Shown piece by piece: positions 62,469 to 64,000 of a stretch of DNA of 64,000 nt. This DNA is from Rhodoligotrophos defluvii (GTDB taxonomy: Bacteria; Pseudomonadota; Alphaproteobacteria; Rhizobiales; Im1), in the NCBI RefSeq assembly GCF_005281615.1, contig NZ_SZZM01000008.1, forward strand, positions 170,958 to 234,957. The letters run 5' to 3'. The notes beneath the pieces were generated by a model. It searched no databases. It was not told the DNA's origin and saw only the letters and a program-made list of their open reading frames with translations. A program made the position numbers and the translations under genes. Positions within the stretch are counted from its first letter, which is position 1. The number at the start of each line of letters is the position of its first letter.

Positions 62469-63647
62469 TTACGGGAAATAGTCGGCGAGGGCCTCGAGCT
62501 TCAAGGTCCACACGGCGCCGAGCTGCCAGTTTCCGGATGCCTCGTCGGCTTTGCCGCTCGTCGCGCGGGAGCCGCGCAGGGAAATCGAGGAGCGCGGCCA
62601 ATTGTATCGGTAATCGAGCACGGTTTCCTGGTCGTCCGCGCTAGCGGCGCCGGCCAGCACTTGCCGGTGTACCCGTTGGCTCAACTCGACCTTCTGCGGT
62701 CCGTTGACCAGCGAAACCCCCATCCGCACCGCCATGTCGGCCGGGGTATCGCCGACGGCCTGGCTAACCTCCACACCTGGCGACAGCTTGCCTTGCCATT
62801 GGCCGAGCCCCAAGCCGTCCACGGGAAAGCGATAGTGCAGGGTGGTGGCGCCTCTCGCCACGGTGCGGGCGCTGCCATCGCGCACATGTTCAACCTTGCC
62901 TAAGAACTCGGCATCCAGGTTGCGGCCCAGCGCGGCCGAAATCCGGGCATCCGCCCCATAGCCGACTTTGGTGGCCGCGGCACCTGCCGTGGTATCGCGC
63001 ACGGAATAGGTGTTGACACCGGCCCGCAGCGCCACGGGGCCAAATGCGACAGGCGCCTCGGCGCGCACGCTCGAGATGCGGTTCGCGCCCGAGCGCATCG
63101 CGTGAGAGGTTTCGGCGAGGCTCGCCTCCACCTTGTATCCGGCAACCGCCACATTGCCCTGCGCCTTCAACGTGTCGCGTGTGTAACGGCTGTCCAGCCC
63201 TTTCTCCTCGACTGCAAAGCTGTAGGTGAGCGGCATGTCGCCATGCGCGCTCAGGAGAGGAGGTTTCACATGGCGAGCAGCCAGGGCCCGGCGGCGCGCC
63301 TCGTACATCTCCAAGCGCCGCCGTTCTTCCGCCGCCGTGGCATGGATTTCCGGCAAGAGGTCGAGACGGAATTTCAGGGGCGAGGCGATCTTCGCGGTCG
63401 AACACGGGGTCGGCTGTGCCGGAGAGGCCGTATCGGCCGGCGGTTCGGGCAAAGCGCACTCTATGCCGGATTGGTAGGGGGGCTCGCCCTGGATGATAAC
63501 CCAGCTGCCAGGCGCCCGGTCCTGGGCAGCCGTCTGCGCCGGCCCTAGGGCCAGAACGCCCGCGCCCAAGATGGCCGCGGCACATTGCATCGCGCCGCGC
63601 GCGGTCACCACGCGCTGGGGCAATGGGTGTCTCGGCTGGTCCGTCAC
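62469..63647 (-). CDS. Unknown exported, probably beta-rich envelope protein
   Basis: About 392 residues, not recognised. The GTG start at 63647 has GGGGGAGC just upstream; ATG 63677 is an alternative. An N-terminal signal-like stretch (MQCAAAILGAGVLALGPAQTAAQ) suggests export. A Pro-rich segment with two Cys (IECALPEPPADTASPAQPTPC) and a charged helix (ATAAEERRRLEMYEARRRAL) are followed by repeated strand-like segments with alternating residues (GNVAVAGYKVEASLAET, VALRAGVNTYSVRDTT, KLSPGVEVSQAVG). The C-terminus ends near VWTLKLEALADYF, resembling a beta-barrel but not a standard terminal strand. Confidence 0.6.
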   Translation of the reverse strand: MTDQPRHPLPQRVVTARGAMQCAAAILGAGVLALGPAQTAAQDRAPGSWVIIQGEPPYQSGIECALPEPPADTASPAQPTPCSTAKIASPLKFRLDLLPEIHATAAEERRRLEMYEARRRALAARHVKPPLLSAHGDMPLTYSFAVEEKGLDSRYTRDTLKAQGNVAVAGYKVEASLAETSHAMRSGANRISSVRAEAPVAFGPVALRAGVNTYSVRDTTAGAAATKVGYGADARISAALGRNLDAEFLGKVEHVRDGSARTVARGATTLHYRFPVDGLGLGQWQGKLSPGVEVSQAVGDTPADMAVRMGVSLVNGPQKVELSQRVHRQVLAGAASADDQETVLDYRYNWPRSSISLRGSRATSGKADEASGNWQLGAVWTLKLEALADYFP

Positions 63648-63771
63648 GGTCGCTCCCCCGGAAATCGACAGGACCATAAGGGTAATCGACGTCTTTGGAA
63701 AGAATACGACGACGATGGAAATCGTCGATAAAAAGGCCGAAGCCGAAGGGCCTCGGCCTTTGTTAAGCCGA

Positions 63772-63875
63772 GAGCGTTTCCGCGCTTCTCCGAATCGCGA
63801 AACCGCGTCTCACGTTCTTGTTTGGTCGCATTTTCTTCACGCGAACCGGTATCCAGTTCGCTCGAAAATGCTCCA
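63772..63875. repeat. Dispersed intergenic repeat, copy B
   Basis: About 104 bp from GAGCGTTTCCGCGCTTCTCC to CGCTCGAAAATGCTCC, matching copy A at 19843-19942 with scattered changes. It lies between the envelope-type gene and the truncated repeat-tail gene at the window end. Confidence 0.85.
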
Positions 63876-63888
63876 AGGGCTCCCAGCC

Positions 63889-64000
63889 TCAATTACCGGA
63901 GCCGCTGCCGCCACCGGTGCCGCCACCGGTGCCGCCACCGGTGCCGCCGCCGGTGCCGCCGCCCGTGCCACCGCCCGTGCCACCGCCGGTGCCACCGCCG
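63889..64000 (-). CDS. 3' end of a gene with Gly-Gly-Gly-Thr repeat tail (partial)
   Basis: On the minus strand the last 36 codons before TGA (63889-63891) encode Gly-Gly-Gly-Thr units ending GSGSGN. The underlying DNA is a 12-bp tandem repeat (GCCGCCACCGGT and variants; 63907-64000, seven full units plus part of an eighth) with third-position variation that keeps the protein repeat. The rest of the gene is outside the window, so the protein cannot be named. Repeat tails like this occur on secreted or surface proteins. Confidence 0.65.
   Translation of the reverse strand, partial: GGGTGGGTGGGTGGGTGGGTGGGTGGGTGGGSGSGN

Noticed and set aside
63644..63892. Short minus-strand ORF across the second dispersed repeat
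   Set aside because: The translation simply decodes the repeat (LDTGSREENATKQE), and the same artefact occurs at the first copy.
1..64000. CRISPR arrays, tRNA or rRNA genes, intact insertion sequences
   Set aside because: No regularly spaced repeat-spacer pattern, no tRNA T-arm/cloverleaf, no rRNA-like stretch and no intact transposase were seen on reading both strands; tRNA absence should still be confirmed with tRNAscan-SE.

Overview
The window is about 64 kb of GC-rich chromosome from an alphaproteobacterium, most likely a member of the Hyphomicrobiales (Rhizobiales). The evidence is the gene content and order: accB-accC-aat, a cobS/DUF1289/retropepsin-like operon, a dusA-linked integrase remnant, a TAXI-type TRAP system with a fused permease, a second short glutamyl-tRNA synthetase, hflK-hflC-degP, and divergent oxyR/katA. 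An intergenic repeat of the kind common in rhizobial genomes supports this. The species cannot be named from sequence alone. Genes are densely packed on both strands. I see no rRNA, tRNA, CRISPR array or intact insertion sequence.

Region by region. 1-470: 3' part of an SseB-like gene. 504-9469: a catabolic and uptake locus with an M20 peptidase, a GntR regulator, a complete spermidine/putrescine-type ABC importer (ATPase, two permeases, Tat-exported binding protein), an M24 creatinase-like protein and an FAD amine oxidase. 9470-10661: a scar of foreign DNA holding an outer-membrane-protein-like tail, an AT-rich ORFan with its own terminator, and a frameshifted tyrosine-integrase remnant abutting dusA. 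10747-18701: housekeeping genes (dusA, DUF817, aat, accC, accB, a phosphohexomutase, retropepsin-like protease, DUF1289, cobS). 18815-29786: cobT, a degenerate kinase-like membrane protein, GST, MBL hydrolase, lipoprotein hydrolase, IclR regulator, Mrp ATPase, LysE exporter, isochorismatase-like hydrolase, a double-domain Usp and an SLC13 carrier.

29845-35142: an M20 dipeptidase, then a PrpF/4-oxalomesaconate tautomerase-like gene in a tight operon with two tandemly duplicated ATP-grasp ligases of unknown function. This is the most promising metabolic unit in the window. 35163-44296: moaA, a LysR regulator divergent from two GNAT-like genes, an ornithine cyclodeaminase-like reductase with a BenE-type transporter, and a TRAP-TAXI uptake system. 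44527-45746: an Xre/RES toxin-antitoxin pair with a readable promoter and direct-repeat operators. 45789-56680: nadE-gltX, a zinc metallopeptidase, an alpha/beta hydrolase, folA, reverse-transsulfuration genes (cystathionine beta-synthase and a gamma-lyase/synthase), oxyR and katA. 56941-61546: hflK-hflC-degP and maiA. 61566-64000: two unknown envelope-type proteins and the Gly-Gly-Gly-Thr repeat tail of a gene that runs off the window.

Functional themes are uptake and breakdown of nitrogenous or organic-acid substrates (ABC, TRAP, SLC13, BenE, M20, amine oxidase), cofactor synthesis (cobalamin, molybdopterin, NAD, folate, biotin carboxylase) and envelope/oxidative stress defence. Coordinates of starts were adjusted where a Shine-Dalgarno sequence, an overlap or a family-typical N-terminus favoured an internal start. 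All function calls come from reading motifs; no database search was run.
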